Made by a program: the position numbers and the translations under genes. The notes below the pieces were generated by a model that saw only the letters and a program-made list of their open reading frames with translations, searched no databases and was not told the DNA's origin. A stretch of 64,000 nucleotides of DNA, taken from Maribacter polysaccharolyticus. GTDB taxonomy: Bacteria; Bacteroidota; Bacteroidia; Flavobacteriales; Flavobacteriaceae. Positions 50,801 through 60,164 of the stretch are shown here, in pieces; the first letter of the stretch is position 1, and the number at the start of each line of letters is the position of its first letter. The stretch spans positions 1-64,000 of the forward strand of contig NZ_JARBUY010000004.1 of the NCBI RefSeq assembly GCF_028882255.1. The letters run 5' to 3'.

Positions 50801-51454
50801 GAAGGGTATAACGCAAACGAACTTTGGTCTTTTGAATATGCCGGCTTATATGATGCAGGAGGTGGTGTTATGGCACCCAGCGTATATGGGGAAGATGGCA
50901 GCAATATCGATCTTAACTTGGGAGCAGGTGGTAATCCTCTCGATTATATGATTGCAGGTGGTACAACGAATGCCCCAACAATACTAGGCGTTAGAAATGC
51001 TTTTAAAATTTACGATTTTGACTTTTCATTTATCTTCACCGGAAAATTTGGTCATGTTTTTAGAAGACAGGGCTTTAACTACGACGATCTTTCAAATGGA
51101 AACTCCTATGTTAATGAGAAATTTAGCGAGGTAGCCAACGGTGATCCCAACGAAATTTTACCATATCCATCAACTGGGGGGGTATCTAGGTATTATTTTT
51201 ATTCTGTTTATTACCCTTATTTGTCTTACCTAACAGAAAACGCATCACATATTAGATTGCAAGAGGTCAATCTTACCTATAATCTACCAAAAAGTATCAC
51301 AAATAAACTAGGAATAAATTCATGGAGCCTTTTTGCACAAGCCAATAACTTGGGAGTCATTTTGTTCAATGATTTTGGTGAAGATCCAGAATACCCCAAA
51401 GAAAGTCTAAGGCCACAGGCCACCTTCACATTAGGCATGAATTTAAACTTTTAA
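47843..51454 (+). CDS. SusC/RagA-family TonB-dependent transporter with STN domain
   Basis: A 1203-residue outer-membrane protein. The N-terminus is the long leader seen in this family; an alternative start at 47903 (MRTFIFLL) is possible. Residues about 48-122 form an STN (secretin/TonB N-terminal) signalling domain. A carboxypeptidase-regulatory-like domain follows (about 130-215), then the plug with SFQIRGLSSLVANADPLIVL and DAAAASIWGAKAANGVI (about 265-350), and a barrel ending FTLGMNLNF. The STN domain lets ligand binding signal to FecR and the sigma factor. With SusD it should form a lidded import complex for large ligands. Confidence 0.95.
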   Translation: MEIKLTKVFFFLRKKLLKIIMRTFIFLLCSTVFSFSPVNVLSQNLKIKIPEDKTLTVDQVFDMIKEQTDFRFIYRSDIFKNYPKVNVKKGVMKANRLLEKSLSKGNFKFNISANNTITIRKASAVQELEISGIVTDENGLPIPGITVYISSREPGSGPINSDFYIRGTATDFNGEFKITGEVGYYLIATGLGFEYFKAQITPGQTIYNISLKESVSELDEVVVISSGFQEISKERATGAYVGVKKDLINKPASSISERIIGAVAGVQSTVAADGSVSFQIRGLSSLVANADPLIVLDGFPIEGAFETINPNDVESITVLKDAAAASIWGAKAANGVIVVESKKVKKQKTNVSISTFVRTSSKLDLDYVLARGSSADYLEYEQAAFDTNFFGDYFGPPSISATQVSSPYSQAIVAMNEARLGRITEAERDATLATLAGLDNSDQIRDYLLATPLTAQYNISISGGNEKMANSLSLLFENKNSYFIGDDTKEYQVNFKNQTQLAKGLKLDFGAMLQYSDVTANSGDMLNVIKGLSPWDMLKNEDGSLTDMSYLNYYMPNFNEFVPSELFPYSDWSYNPITEVQNRDLNTKQLNTRINAGLTVDIIDGLQLSSKIQYELFNTKNRDYYNDETYAVRKFVNETSGPEWRTGDVPTQLVPSGDILNLSSSEVNAYNWRNQLNFNRTFSEKHHVDVLLGSELSNRTAKATINPASFGYNPETLISSDLLEDRDTHRLWNNLPATYAGYFHSFGLSFQHYFSETTTRLFSLYGNLAYTFDDKYVVTGSYRTDAANIISENPALRYDPFWSGGLGWHLGKENFMEGASWLDKIYLRTTYGSGGNIIPNSSFTPIISLGSSLDLVTEQLTATVIDEGNPDLRWERTTSLNIGVDFSTFKGRLYGSIDIYNKKGEDLIVDQATSGVYGTTSQRLNKGEMVNKGIELSIGTSLPIKGNDIVWSGTFNYSHNDNEITEFNKLVYGSTELSIGPTTSYVEGYNANELWSFEYAGLYDAGGGVMAPSVYGEDGSNIDLNLGAGGNPLDYMIAGGTTNAPTILGVRNAFKIYDFDFSFIFTGKFGHVFRRQGFNYDDLSNGNSYVNEKFSEVANGDPNEILPYPSTGGVSRYYFYSVYYPYLSYLTENASHIRLQEVNLTYNLPKSITNKLGINSWSLFAQANNLGVILFNDFGEDPEYPKESLRPQATFTLGMNLNF

Positions 51455-51464
51455 AAAAAACATA

Positions 51465-52991
51465 ATGAAAAAAGGATATATATATACACTGTTTGTTGCT
51501 CTATTAACTTTATTTAGTAGTTGTGATGATTTTTTGGACGAAACCCCATCCAAAACATCGGCTATAAGTCCAAGTTCTCTAGAGGAGTATGAAGCTATAT
51601 TGGACAATTATACCCAGTTTTATAAAGAGGGCATTTATCCAGCGATTTTTGGTACGGATGATTTTGGATTAATCACCGATCTACACGACAATGGTGGGCT
51701 CTATAATACATACCATGCCATCTATGGTACGTGGAACAACGAGTTGGGCCCAGATGCAGGAAATTCTGGATGGTCAGGGGAATGGAGAAAAATTTTCATG
51801 GCTAATATGGTTCTCGCCGAAATTGAAGATGTTGACGCCACTGACGAAGAAAAAGCCAATATTATAGCAGAATGCCATTTTATCAGAGCATATAGCTATT
51901 TTGTTTTAGCCAATACATTTTGTTTACCCTATACAGAGGCAAATAAACAAGAGTTGGGACTGCCCATAAAGCAAACAACCAGCTTTGATGAAAGTATTAA
52001 AAGAGCGAGTCTTGAAGAAACTTATGAGTTAATTGAATCAGATCTCACAAAAGCTTTGGAAATAACCCGAGAGTTTGGAGAAGTCAATGATTTAAAACAA
52101 TCTTGGCGGGCAAACACAGCTGCTGTAAATGGTTTTGCGGCACGCTATTATTTGTCTTTAAATGATTATGGGACCGCGCAAGCTTTCGCCCAAATGTCCC
52201 TTGACGAGTATGACTTCTTGAGAAACTATAATACAGATATGCGGTATTCGGATATTACTTATAACGTAACCATTTTTGATCCAGACCCAACTCAAGTAGA
52301 AATACTTTATCCCTATACCCGTGAATTACAGAGCGTGCATGAAGATAGATTGGAGTTTGGGGAATTATACTATTATAGAATGATGTACAACGGTAATTGG
52401 GCCTATTGGCCATCACCGGAATTGCTTGATCTTTATGATCAAACCAATGATTTAAGATACAAATACCATGTGGTGGAAGATTATTCATATGACCGTGGGG
52501 CCAAAGACCCTCCATATAGCTATCCAGGTTATATTTTCTTCTTTAGGAGTGATCTTCCCAGTGGGCCATCTGTTTCAGAAATGCTCCTAATCAAGGCAGA
52601 ATGCCAAATAAGACAGGGGGCCTGGGCCGAAGGGATTGAAACAGCCAATATATTAAGAGCTGCCAGAATGGATGCCATGGCAGATGCTTCCGAAATTAAT
52701 TTAAGTGCAACTTCTCAAGGAGAAGCCTTAACGCTGCTATTGGAAGAACGCCGAAGAGAAATGCCTTTTGTTCACAGATGGTATGATATTAGACGCTACA
52801 ATAACAATGAAGATACCTCGGATGATGTCATTGTCTCCAGAACGTTCTATCCATATAATGCAAACGTCATTTTAGGCGATGAAAGTCCGGTTACCATAAC
52901 CTTGGATATAAACTCTAGAAAATATGCCTTCCCGATCCCAAATTCGGAAATTCTTATTTCAGAAGGAGCATTGGAACAAAATCAATATTGA
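51465..52991 (+). CDS. SusD/RagB-family surface lipoprotein
   Basis: A 508-residue lipoprotein (signal LFSSCDDFLDETPSK, cysteine at residue 20) with the family's helical tetratricopeptide-like fold. Typical markers are FLDETP at the start, EWRKIFMANMVLAEIEDVD (about 106-124), ECHFIRAYSYFVLAN and the C-terminal LLEERRREMPFVHRWYDIRR. It lies 10 bases after SusC and ends in a strong terminator. Its ligand is probably what the SusC pore imports; no sugar-degrading gene lies directly next to it. Confidence 0.94.
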   Translation: MKKGYIYTLFVALLTLFSSCDDFLDETPSKTSAISPSSLEEYEAILDNYTQFYKEGIYPAIFGTDDFGLITDLHDNGGLYNTYHAIYGTWNNELGPDAGNSGWSGEWRKIFMANMVLAEIEDVDATDEEKANIIAECHFIRAYSYFVLANTFCLPYTEANKQELGLPIKQTTSFDESIKRASLEETYELIESDLTKALEITREFGEVNDLKQSWRANTAAVNGFAARYYLSLNDYGTAQAFAQMSLDEYDFLRNYNTDMRYSDITYNVTIFDPDPTQVEILYPYTRELQSVHEDRLEFGELYYYRMMYNGNWAYWPSPELLDLYDQTNDLRYKYHVVEDYSYDRGAKDPPYSYPGYIFFFRSDLPSGPSVSEMLLIKAECQIRQGAWAEGIETANILRAARMDAMADASEINLSATSQGEALTLLLEERRREMPFVHRWYDIRRYNNNEDTSDDVIVSRTFYPYNANVILGDESPVTITLDINSRKYAFPIPNSEILISEGALEQNQY

Positions 52992-53002
52992 TTTGTGAAA
53001 AC

Positions 53003-53037
53003 AAAAGGCTTGTTAAACTTTCTTTAGCAAGCCTTTT
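53003..53037 (+). terminator. Terminator after SusD
   Basis: AAAAGGCTTGTTAAA pairs with TTTAGCAAGCCTTTT in a long stem with one G-T pair, 12 bases after the SusD stop codon. It separates SusC/SusD from the TlpA genes. Confidence 0.85.
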
Positions 53038-53187
53038 AAACCGAATCTATCGTTTTCCTATCGGTAAAAATCCGAAATAAAGGCTCTTGTTTCAATTGTC
53101 GGACTGCGAATTGTTCTGTTTGCACATGCCCTTTTACGGCAAATTACCGAGGGGTTATTTCTTGTTAATCCAATCAAATCATAAAAC

Positions 53188-54567
53188 ATGAAAAAAATAA
53201 AATTCATGCTGTTTCTTACAATTTTAGGAATGGTGGCCTGTAAAAAAAACATCCCCGAAATCAACTATGTTATTTTAAAAGGGGTTATCAATAATACAGA
53301 AGGAGGCCAGCTTAAAATTAGTTCCATTGAGGGGTTTTCCAAAACTATAAATTTTAAAGATTCAGTAGCATTTATAGATACCCTAAGGATTAAGGAAGGG
53401 CTCTATTACATTCGTTATGACAAGGGGTATTCACCTGTTTACATGGCACCAGGCAACGTTATACATTTTTCTGCTGACCACCAGCTTTATGGCAGAGCAT
53501 TGAATTTTAAAGGGGATAATGCAAGTATAAATAATTATTACTCTAAAAAGTTTCTAGATGTATATGCTTTCAAATTGAAAAACAAGGAACATTATGCTTT
53601 GGAAGAATCTGATTTTGAAAATCTTATAAAGAAGCTTCAACTCAGTGCGGAAATGAAACTTGATGTTGTTTCAAATATACCTGACGAACTCAGGGCCAAA
53701 GAAAGACGTGCTTTAAATTATGAAAGAATAAACAGAAAAAGTATTTATGAATATTATCATGCCCACTTTGCAAAAAAAGAAGGGTTTAAAACTACTGATG
53801 CCTTTCAAAAGGAAATCAATGATTTACCTTTAAACAACACAGCGGACTTTTTCTATTCTTCAGATTATAAAAGCTTGGTAAGTCAGAAAATCACAAAAGA
53901 CGCCAAGGAAATTGCCAAAAGGGATTCTATTTCCTCTCCCCTGGCCCAATTGGATGCAGCTTCAAAACTAGAAAAAGACACCATTGCCAACCAGCTTATG
54001 TACAATACTTTAAACATGTATTTACCCATGGCAAAGCAAAAACAGCTGCTGATAGATAAGTACATGACTTTATCTACCAACCAAGAGCACAAACAAAAAA
54101 TAAAGGTCCTTTACCAAGAACTGCAAGCCTTGGATTCCAATAATCCCTCGCCCGAGTTTGTAAATTACGAAAACCATGATGGCGGAAGTACGTCATTGGT
54201 AGATTTAAGAGGAAAATTTGTTTACATGGATATTTGGGCCACCTGGTGTGCACCGTGTAAATATGAAATCCCTTATCTAAAAAAAATCGAAAAACAATAC
54301 CATGATAAAAACATCCATTTTGTAAGCATTTCTACAGATAAACAAAAAGATAAAGACAAATGGAAAAAAATGGTAACCGAAGATGAAATGGGGGGAATTC
54401 AATTAATTACGGATAATGATTTTAACACCTCTTTCATTAAAAAATTTAAAATCATGGGCATACCCCGATTTATATTATTGGATCCAGAAGGAAACATTGT
54501 TAGGGCCAATGCACCAAGGCCTTCGGACAAAAAGTTAATTGATTTGTTTAACGAACTAGGAATTTAA
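53188..54567 (+). CDS. TlpA-family thioredoxin lipoprotein
   Basis: A 459-residue protein with a lipoprotein signal (ILGMVACKKN, cysteine at residue 19). The N-terminal part (about 25-125) has the beta-rich DUF4369-type fold seen before many TlpA domains in Bacteroidota; a helical section follows, then a thioredoxin domain with IWATWCAPCKYEIPYL (about 347-362) and IMGIPRFILLDPEGN. It should reduce disulfides at the periplasmic face. It starts 197 bases after SusD, past a strong terminator, so it needs its own promoter. Confidence 0.88.
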   Translation: MKKIKFMLFLTILGMVACKKNIPEINYVILKGVINNTEGGQLKISSIEGFSKTINFKDSVAFIDTLRIKEGLYYIRYDKGYSPVYMAPGNVIHFSADHQLYGRALNFKGDNASINNYYSKKFLDVYAFKLKNKEHYALEESDFENLIKKLQLSAEMKLDVVSNIPDELRAKERRALNYERINRKSIYEYYHAHFAKKEGFKTTDAFQKEINDLPLNNTADFFYSSDYKSLVSQKITKDAKEIAKRDSISSPLAQLDAASKLEKDTIANQLMYNTLNMYLPMAKQKQLLIDKYMTLSTNQEHKQKIKVLYQELQALDSNNPSPEFVNYENHDGGSTSLVDLRGKFVYMDIWATWCAPCKYEIPYLKKIEKQYHDKNIHFVSISTDKQKDKDKWKKMVTEDEMGGIQLITDNDFNTSFIKKFKIMGIPRFILLDPEGNIVRANAPRPSDKKLIDLFNELGI

Positions 54568-54672
54568 TCCACATAGGTTAAAAATAAATTGGTAAAGTTT
54601 TCATCTGTTTGTATTTCTCAATAGGGAGCTACATTATTAGCTGATAACCGACACCTCAAAACACTAAAATCA

Positions 54673-55866
54673 ATGCATAAACTTTTTTTATTACTCGTAT
54701 TATTCGCATTTACCGGTTCTTGTAAAAGGCAGGTAAATACAGAGGGCTATACTATTTCAGGCAATGTAAAAAATCTTGATAATGTTTATATCAAACTCAA
54801 AGAAGGAGGGTTTCGTGATCGGTCTAAAATAAAAACCATAGATAGTGTTAAAATTGCCAATGGTAAATTTGAATTCAAAGGAAAGGTAGACCATCCAGAT
54901 ATGGTAAATTTAGTGGTTGAATCCAAATTTCAAGCTCAATTCATAATTGAAAATAGCGATATAAAAATTGATATCGATGTTACCCGGAAAAAGGAAAAAA
55001 GCCCTTATTTTAAATTCGAAGTTACGGGCTCCAACAGCAATGAATTATATCAAAAAGCGGATGCAGCCTGTCTAGCAGTTTTTAAAGACGCCAAGTATAG
55101 CCAATTAGACACTTTAAAAGCCTTATTTGTTAAAGCAAAAAAGGATACATCATACCTTGAAAAAGCACAAAAATTAAAAGTTGAATTAAGTCCTTTGACT
55201 AAAGAAAGATCTGAAAGATACAAAAACAAAAAGTATGATTTTGTTCGTAATAATCCGGAGGATCCGGCATCGGTATATATCTTAGGATACTTTTACAGCG
55301 AAGTTAGAATGACCGCTGAAGAGCTAGAAGAGTTCTATAACCTCTTTAAAGGAGACGCTCGCAAAACAAACTTTTTTATATCCCACATTTCAAAAATTTA
55401 TAAAAATTATTTTGAAAAATTAGGTGTTGGCAGCATTGCTCCAGATTTCACTTTAAATAATCTAGAAGGCCAACCGGTACGTCTTTCAAAGATCAATGCC
55501 AAGTATAAGTTGGTAGATTTTTGGGCCAGTTGGTGTATTCCCTGCAGAAAATCATTTCCGCATTTGAAAGAATTAAGAGAAAAATATAAAAATGATGGCT
55601 TTGAAATTATAGGTATAGCCACTTCGGATGGTGAAGATAAATGGCGAAAAGCAATTGAAGAAGACCAGACACCATGGTTACATGTATTTGATGCGACCAA
55701 TACATCAAAGGGCACAGCAAATGCCAATAAAGGCGATGTTTCAACAAATTACGGGGTTTCCTTTTTACCTACCTCCTTTTTAATGGATAACAATGAAAAA
55801 ATCATTCTTAGAAACCCATCAAAGGAAGAATTGGATATGAAACTAAAAGAGCTATTTGGCTATTAA
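54673..55866 (+). CDS. TlpA-family thioredoxin lipoprotein with DUF4369
   Basis: A 397-residue protein with a lipoprotein signal (FAFTGSCKRQ, cysteine at residue 17). The DUF4369 domain (YTISGNVKNLDNVYIKL, about 25-115) is clear, followed by a helical linker and a thioredoxin domain with FWASWCIPCRKSFPHL (about 283-298) and SFLPTSFLMDNNEK. The active site -CIPC- differs from the -CGPC- and -CAPC- of its paralogues, which suggests a different redox partner or potential. It is 105 bases after the previous TlpA gene. Confidence 0.9.
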   Translation: MHKLFLLLVLFAFTGSCKRQVNTEGYTISGNVKNLDNVYIKLKEGGFRDRSKIKTIDSVKIANGKFEFKGKVDHPDMVNLVVESKFQAQFIIENSDIKIDIDVTRKKEKSPYFKFEVTGSNSNELYQKADAACLAVFKDAKYSQLDTLKALFVKAKKDTSYLEKAQKLKVELSPLTKERSERYKNKKYDFVRNNPEDPASVYILGYFYSEVRMTAEELEEFYNLFKGDARKTNFFISHISKIYKNYFEKLGVGSIAPDFTLNNLEGQPVRLSKINAKYKLVDFWASWCIPCRKSFPHLKELREKYKNDGFEIIGIATSDGEDKWRKAIEEDQTPWLHVFDATNTSKGTANANKGDVSTNYGVSFLPTSFLMDNNEKIILRNPSKEELDMKLKELFGY

Positions 55867-55882
55867 ACTAACTAATTGAAAA

Positions 55883-57067
55883 ATGCAAAATATTAAAAAT
55901 ATAATTTTTATCGGTTTAATTCTACTTATAGGAATAGCGCATAGTTCAGCTCAAAACAATGATAACAGCTTTACCCTTACAGGAGAAATTAAAGGCTTAA
56001 ACGGTAATTTATATTATAGGCACCCAGATAAAAAATATGACCGAGCTACACCATCAGATTCCATTGTAGTCAATAATGGCAAATTTACATTAACAACTAC
56101 TGTTTCTGAATTATCCATGCTCAGAATATTTCCTTCATTTAGGGGGGCAGATAAAAAGTTGTCCAAAATACCTAAGGGGGGAAAAGGCTATTTACCCGTA
56201 AAATGTGCCTCTATTATGGTCTATGCATCTCCAGGTGCACATGTTACCATAAATGGTGAAGCAAAAGATTTTTTTGATGCCTATCCAAGTGGAAATGCAT
56301 ATAATGATGGCTTAGCAAAGGTTAATAAGCTAATGTACCCAATGTATAACGAAATGGGCAACTTAGCCGTACAAACCACTTATGAGGAAGAGGAAGTTAA
56401 AAAAGAAGCCATTAATAAAGAATCTGAAGCCATTTTCAAAAAATCCATTGATGCTTTAACCGATCACATTAAAAATAATCCAAACGATTTAGCTTCTGCC
56501 TGGTACTTAAATGATTTAATGTTACGCACCCAAATATCCAATGACCAAGCTAAAATGTTGTTCAGTTCATTATCTACAGATTTAGCTGAATATTCAGATT
56601 ATCAAAATGTATCATCGCGTATACAAGGTATAAAAACAACTGCCGATGGTTTTCCCGTACCAAGTATAAAAACGAATGCAACCCTGAACGGAAAGGAATT
56701 TGATATCACTTCTTTGAGAGGTAAATATGTCCTGATAGATTTTTGGGGTATTTGGTGTAGACCCTGTATGGCAGAAATGCCAATTATAAAACAGTTTCAA
56801 GAAAAACACAAAGATAAATTGGTGGTGATAGGAATTAACTCAGGTGATACCAAAGAAAAAATCCAAAAGTTTGTTCAAGAGCATGATTATACTTGGCTAC
56901 AACTAATGAGCGACAAAAAAAATACTGCCGATAATTTTGTAAATAGGTTTAACGTACAAGGCTTTCCAACAAAGTTCATTGTAGATATGAAAGGAAAAAT
57001 CATTAAAAGAATTGTTGGTAATGGCGAAGAGGCCTTTAATCTTTTAGAAGATCTTTTGAGCAAATAA
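55883..57067 (+). CDS. TlpA-family thioredoxin protein, soluble
   Basis: A 394-residue protein. Its signal peptide ends near HSSAQNN (about residue 23) and has no lipobox, so it is a soluble periplasmic form, unlike its lipoprotein neighbours. The DUF4369-like part (about 28-110) is followed by a helical section and a thioredoxin domain with FWGIWCRPCMAEMPII (about 287-302) and FNVQGFPTKFIVDMKG. The -CRPC- active site is again different. It lies 16 bases after the preceding TlpA gene, so they share a transcript. Confidence 0.9.
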   Translation: MQNIKNIIFIGLILLIGIAHSSAQNNDNSFTLTGEIKGLNGNLYYRHPDKKYDRATPSDSIVVNNGKFTLTTTVSELSMLRIFPSFRGADKKLSKIPKGGKGYLPVKCASIMVYASPGAHVTINGEAKDFFDAYPSGNAYNDGLAKVNKLMYPMYNEMGNLAVQTTYEEEEVKKEAINKESEAIFKKSIDALTDHIKNNPNDLASAWYLNDLMLRTQISNDQAKMLFSSLSTDLAEYSDYQNVSSRIQGIKTTADGFPVPSIKTNATLNGKEFDITSLRGKYVLIDFWGIWCRPCMAEMPIIKQFQEKHKDKLVVIGINSGDTKEKIQKFVQEHDYTWLQLMSDKKNTADNFVNRFNVQGFPTKFIVDMKGKIIKRIVGNGEEAFNLLEDLLSK

Positions 57068-57237
57068 ACACCAAAATAAATCTAAAATGATATTACTCTC
57101 CATGACCTCTAAATCAAAATCAAATAGCTATAGAAAACACTAGTAACAAACCGTGTTTTGATAATTGATATTTAACTGCCAGGGGGAAAGGGATAATTTA
57201 ATACCTACAATTCAAATAAACATATAAAAAACATTAC

Positions 57238-60039
57238 ATGAGAAAATTATCAGCTTTGTTTCTACTAATAAGTACAAATATTTTTGCACAAGATTTACGG
57301 GCTCCAATTCCAGAAGACGAAAGTATCAAAAAAGGGGTGCTACCCAATGGTTTAACGTATTACATTAAAAGTACGGATGTAGTAAAAGACGCTGCCAGTT
57401 ATTACATTATTCAAAATGTAGGGTCTGTTTTAGAAAATGACGACCAACAAGGTTTAGCTCATTTTTTGGAACATATGGCATTCAATGGAACCGAGAATTT
57501 CAAAGGCAAAGGAATCCTTAATACGTTTGAAGAAAAAGGTTTGGTATTTGGTAGGGATATAAATGCCTACACTTCTTTTGACGAAACAGTTTATAACATC
57601 AACAATGTCCCAACAACCCCGGAACTCATAGAAAAAGGCTTATTGGTGTTGCATGATTGGTGTAATTACCTATTGTTGACAGATGAAGAGGTTGATGCCG
57701 AAAGGGGTGTGATCAAGGAAGAATGGAGAACACGCCAAACCGGACAAATGCGTTTGTTTCAATCTTCATTACCAATAACGTTTAACCATTCCAAGTACGC
57801 CGAAAGATTACCCATTGGTTCAATGAGTGTTGTTGAGAATTTTGAGTACCAAGCGCTACGCGATTTTTATCATGATTGGTACAGAACCGATTTACAAGCC
57901 ATTGCTGTAGTTGGTGATATTGATGTGAATGCGATTGAAACAAAAATCAAAAAGCTTTTTTCAGGAATTCCAGCCGTAAAAAACCCTAGGGAACGTTTTA
58001 TTATTGAAGTTCCGGAAAACAAAAAAATGCTTTATAGCCTAGGATTGGATAAAGAAATTTCAACTGCACTGTTAAACTTCGGTATCCGTCATGAGAAATC
58101 TTCAAAAGACCAAACAGTTGAAGATTTAAAGAACGCATTATTAGAATCAATGGTTACGAATATGCTCTCTGCAAGAATAAAGGAAGTGGCCCAAAAACCG
58201 GATGCACATTTTTTAGGAGCTAGTTTGGGGTATAAATCAATGTCAAGAAGAAATAATGTTTTCAATATTAGAATAACCCCAAAACCGGGAGAGCAACAAC
58301 AATCTTTCGCTGAGGTGCTTACAGAAGTTTTTAGAGCCGTTAAATTCGGTTTCACATCCTCAGAAATTGATAGAACTATAAAAAAGTTTTCTAACCACTA
58401 TGAAACACAAATAGCAAAAAAAGATGATAAACATCACGGAGCGATAATTAGTGTTATAAAAGACAACTATCTAAATAACAAAACCATAGCTGATATTGAA
58501 AAGGAGTATGCTATTGCTAAAACATTATTTGCTTCTTTTACTCCAGAAACCTTGCATAACACCATCAAAAGGCTGTATGCAAAAAAGAATAGGTTTTTGA
58601 ATGTCACAGGGGTTGAGGGCCAAAACAACTTAACAGAGGAGCAAGCCCATACTACTATTGATACGGTCGAAAACAACCCGCACCTTACCCCTTACACTGA
58701 AGTATTTGAAGGTAAATCTTTAATTTCAGGACTGGATATAAACGAAGGAAATATTGAAAAGACTGAAAACAATAAGGCCCTTGGTTCAACAACCTATACA
58801 CTAAGCAATGGTATTAAAGTTCATTATAAATTTGCCGATAAACAGAAAAACACTGTAGCATTTTATGCCATAAGCCAGGGAGGTAATTCATTGATAAAAG
58901 ATGAAGATTTACCATCTGCCAACCTCGTAGGCAACCTAATTCAAATGTCTGGATTAGGGGAATTTTCAGCCACGGAACTACCAAAAATTTTAGCGGGGAA
59001 AACAGCTTCAATGGCACCTGGCATAGGCGAAACTACAGAAAATCTTAAAGGGTCCTCCACTTCAAAAGATGTCGAAACCATGTTGCAATTGGCGCATTTA
59101 CACTTTGTTAAACCCCGTTTTGACGAACAAGCGTTTCAAGTATTACAAGGTAACATCAATAATTACCTTATTAGAAGGAGTAAAGATGTAAATGAGAAAA
59201 TAAAGGACAGCATTACAACTACCTTGTACGGTAATGATAATCCTAGAAAAAGAATCTTTGACAGAGAATTTGCCAATGACATTAGTTTTAACAAGATGAA
59301 AACTGTGTATTTAGGCAGATTTGCCAATCCGTCAGATTTTGAGTTCTTTATTGTAGGTGATGTAAAAGCAGATCAATTAGAACCATTATTATCAAAATAT
59401 ATAGCTAGTTTACCAACTACTACAAATACGGAAACCTATAAAGACGTAGCCGCTTCATGGAACAGTAGCAAAGTAGATGAAGATATTTTTCTTCCTATGG
59501 AAGACCCCAAAACCAATGTTAATATAGCATTTAAAATAATCAATGATTACACGGTTAAAAATAAACTTGTAACTCAGGCTTTAGGTGATATTCTGCAATT
59601 AAGATTAACCGAAACACTTCGTGAAGAAGAAGGTGGAGTGTATAGCCCTAGAGCGCAGGCATTTTTAACCAAGGCCCCTAAAGTTTTATCGTACTTATCA
59701 GTTGGTTTTGATTGTAATCCTGAATTGGCAGAAAAACTTATAGGTATTGTTCATGGTGAATTGTCAAAATTGGCAATAGGAGATATTAAACAAGAGGATC
59801 TCGACAAAACACTTACCAGTTATAAAAAATCCAGGGAACAATCCAAAAGCAATAATAATTATGACATGGCTTTATTAACAACGTTTTTCAGGGACGGATA
59901 TAATATGGATGAGTCAAAAAACTTTGAAGATGTAATTAAGGGTATTGGCAAAAAGGATATTAAAACCTTAGCAAAGCAATTACTAAAGAAAGGAAAGTCT
60001 TATGAAATAGTATTTAAACCATTAAAAGAAAAAATATAG
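57238..60039 (+). CDS. M16-family zinc metallopeptidase
   Basis: A 933-residue exported peptidase of the pitrilysin/insulinase family. The signal peptide ends near IFAQDL (about residue 18). The inverted zinc motif HFLEH (H75, E78, H79) is intact, with the third ligand E155 exactly 76 residues after H79 (EEVDAERGVIKEEWR), so the first half is catalytic. The second half (from about 520, YTLSNGIKVHYKF) repeats the fold without the metal motif. Such enzymes cut peptides enclosed in a chamber, usually below about 70 residues. It is probably the peptidase that processes the ligand imported by SusC/SusD. Confidence 0.93.
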   Translation: MRKLSALFLLISTNIFAQDLRAPIPEDESIKKGVLPNGLTYYIKSTDVVKDAASYYIIQNVGSVLENDDQQGLAHFLEHMAFNGTENFKGKGILNTFEEKGLVFGRDINAYTSFDETVYNINNVPTTPELIEKGLLVLHDWCNYLLLTDEEVDAERGVIKEEWRTRQTGQMRLFQSSLPITFNHSKYAERLPIGSMSVVENFEYQALRDFYHDWYRTDLQAIAVVGDIDVNAIETKIKKLFSGIPAVKNPRERFIIEVPENKKMLYSLGLDKEISTALLNFGIRHEKSSKDQTVEDLKNALLESMVTNMLSARIKEVAQKPDAHFLGASLGYKSMSRRNNVFNIRITPKPGEQQQSFAEVLTEVFRAVKFGFTSSEIDRTIKKFSNHYETQIAKKDDKHHGAIISVIKDNYLNNKTIADIEKEYAIAKTLFASFTPETLHNTIKRLYAKKNRFLNVTGVEGQNNLTEEQAHTTIDTVENNPHLTPYTEVFEGKSLISGLDINEGNIEKTENNKALGSTTYTLSNGIKVHYKFADKQKNTVAFYAISQGGNSLIKDEDLPSANLVGNLIQMSGLGEFSATELPKILAGKTASMAPGIGETTENLKGSSTSKDVETMLQLAHLHFVKPRFDEQAFQVLQGNINNYLIRRSKDVNEKIKDSITTTLYGNDNPRKRIFDREFANDISFNKMKTVYLGRFANPSDFEFFIVGDVKADQLEPLLSKYIASLPTTTNTETYKDVAASWNSSKVDEDIFLPMEDPKTNVNIAFKIINDYTVKNKLVTQALGDILQLRLTETLREEEGGVYSPRAQAFLTKAPKVLSYLSVGFDCNPELAEKLIGIVHGELSKLAIGDIKQEDLDKTLTSYKKSREQSKSNNNYDMALLTTFFRDGYNMDESKNFEDVIKGIGKKDIKTLAKQLLKKGKSYEIVFKPLKEKI

Positions 60040-60111
60040 TCTTTCTGAATAAAATTGTTTTTAGTTTAATTTTTTGAGTTGGCCAACCATAAGTTTAATA
60101 GATAGATGCCG

Positions 60112-60142
60112 AAAAGGGCTAGTATCAATAGCCCTTTTTTTT
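60112..60142 (+). terminator. Terminator between the peptidase and dsbD
   Basis: AAAAGGGCTA / TAGCCCTTTT hairpin with T tract, 73 bases after the peptidase stop codon and 22 bases before the dsbD start. Confidence 0.8.
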
Positions 60143-60164
60143 AATGAATCAACGAAATGTAATT

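Noticed and set aside
40934-52991. Reading GH3 plus SusC/SusD as one polysaccharide utilization locus
   Set aside because: The GH3 gene is on the opposite strand, separated by a TlpA gene and several repeat copies, and follows the cassette-like pattern; no other sugar-active gene accompanies SusC/SusD.
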